From: Tranzscheliella williamsii
Taxonomy: Eukaryota; Basidiomycota; Ustilaginomycetes; Ustilaginales; Ustilaginaceae
Length of the DNA stretch: 64,000 nt
Direction of reading: 5' to 3'
NCBI GenBank assembly: GCA_023212725.1
Contig: JALBYF010000003.1
Span: forward strand, 124,001-188,000
Part shown: piece by piece, positions 63,405-64,000 of the stretch
Layout of the letters: each line of letters opens with the position of its first letter
How positions within the stretch are numbered: position 1 is the first letter of the stretch
Made by a program: the position numbers and the translations under genes
The notes under the pieces: model-generated
Seen by the model: only the letters and a program-made list of their open reading frames with translations
Told to the model about the DNA's origin: nothing
The model's database searches: none

Positions 63405-64000
63405 GGACAGGCAAGGGTGACTGAGCCACAGGCCGATGAGCTAGAGGACCGCTGAAAGGCCCAGCACCAAGGGCAGCCATCACAATCAACTCCAACGGAA
63501 GAAGGGCCAGCAGCAGCTGAGGGGAGAAAACAAGGCAGCCGAAAGCGAGAGGAAAGCTTGCATCCGGCCTTTGCTTGCGGTATCAAGGAACAGGCCTAGC
63601 CCATTCTAAAATCAGCGGGCTATGCAAGTGCTGTACACGTAGATGAGCAAGCGAGGCAGGCCAAGCTGTACCAGCGCCAGTACCCTTTTTGCAGCGGCGA
63701 TTCGACTGCAGTCCGGCTCCATGCCAGTGTGGGTGGCGGAGTGGAATGGCGGTAAGCCGAGGAGATCGGACGTGGCGGCAACAGGCGCCAGGCGAGTGCC
63801 AGGTCACTTTACCAGCATGCAGCCAAGGAGTCACAGTGACGAGCTGCCCATGCTAGGCCATGGTACAACCCGACTGCGGTTGCACTTTTTTGCGGCGGAA
63901 CGCCAAAAGCCTCCAAAGCCCGGCAGAGTTCGATCTGCAAGGTAGGCAAGCTCTGGATCGCAATCACAAACGGCGAATGCAAGCCTGAATACACGCCCCA
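63405..64000. other. Right-edge sequence without recognised gene
   Basis: 600 bp to the window end. Short frames on both strands (for example 63643-63945 plus) are rich in Arg/Ser/Pro and have no recognisable motif. Probably promoter of the minus-strand gene to its left. Confidence 0.35.

Noticed and set aside
1..64000. CRISPR arrays, bacterial operons, riboswitches
   Set aside because: The window is eukaryotic nuclear DNA with spliced genes; no regularly spaced direct repeats or prokaryotic signals were seen.

Overview
The window comes from a fungal nuclear genome, almost certainly a smut fungus (Ustilaginomycetes). It is GC-rich, most genes are intronless or carry a few short introns (about 58-200 nt), and the gene set includes proteins well known from Ustilago maydis: the Ste11-type MAPKKK Ubc4/Kpp4, with SAM, Ras-association and kinase domains, and the leaderless chitinase Cts1. 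No bacterial-style operons are present. Spliced gene models were built by hand from GT/AG sites, reading frame and family conservation. Several of them are invisible as single ORFs (a COX14-like gene, VTC1, the outer exons of SPO11, NDUFA8).

Layout. 0-12 kb: translation elongation factor eEF3 (cut by the left edge), a centrin-binding Sfi1-type protein and the MAPKKK. 12-20 kb: a GPI-anchored ThuA-fold secreted protein, a long gene-free stretch, the U3 snoRNP protein UTP15 and chitinase Cts1. 21-31 kb: QPRT (NAD synthesis), SPO11 (meiotic double-strand breaks), a PAP2 lipid phosphatase, ATG6/Beclin and a GLTSCR1-domain chromatin protein. 31-36.3 kb: a repeat island holding ORF remnants, a 196-bp LTR-like direct repeat pair, a small foldback element and a 965-bp CACTA-type non-autonomous DNA transposon with 3-bp target-site duplications. 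36.5-45 kb: the ESCRT-III protein Did2, 3-hydroxyanthranilate dioxygenase, a large unknown disordered protein and three small secreted or putatively secreted proteins. 45-53 kb: a Zn2Cys6 regulator, an aldehyde dehydrogenase and a divergent isopropylmalate-dehydrogenase-like enzyme, which may form a small metabolic cluster. 53-63.5 kb: complex I subunit NDUFA8, a mitochondrial PPR-like protein, a dispersed 5S rRNA gene, a COX14-like microprotein, a DUF3429/TMEM69-like mitochondrial membrane protein, the polyphosphate-complex subunit VTC1 and a response-regulator receiver protein.

Functional links. HAAO and QPRT catalyse consecutive steps (3-hydroxyanthranilate to quinolinate to nicotinate mononucleotide) but lie 15 kb apart with unrelated genes between. 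Four neighbouring genes at 53-60 kb (NDUFA8, PPR, COX14-like, DUF3429) are mitochondrial. The most unusual DNA is the 32.9-36.3 kb repeat island. Very long ORFs antisense to real genes are common here and are treated as composition artefacts.
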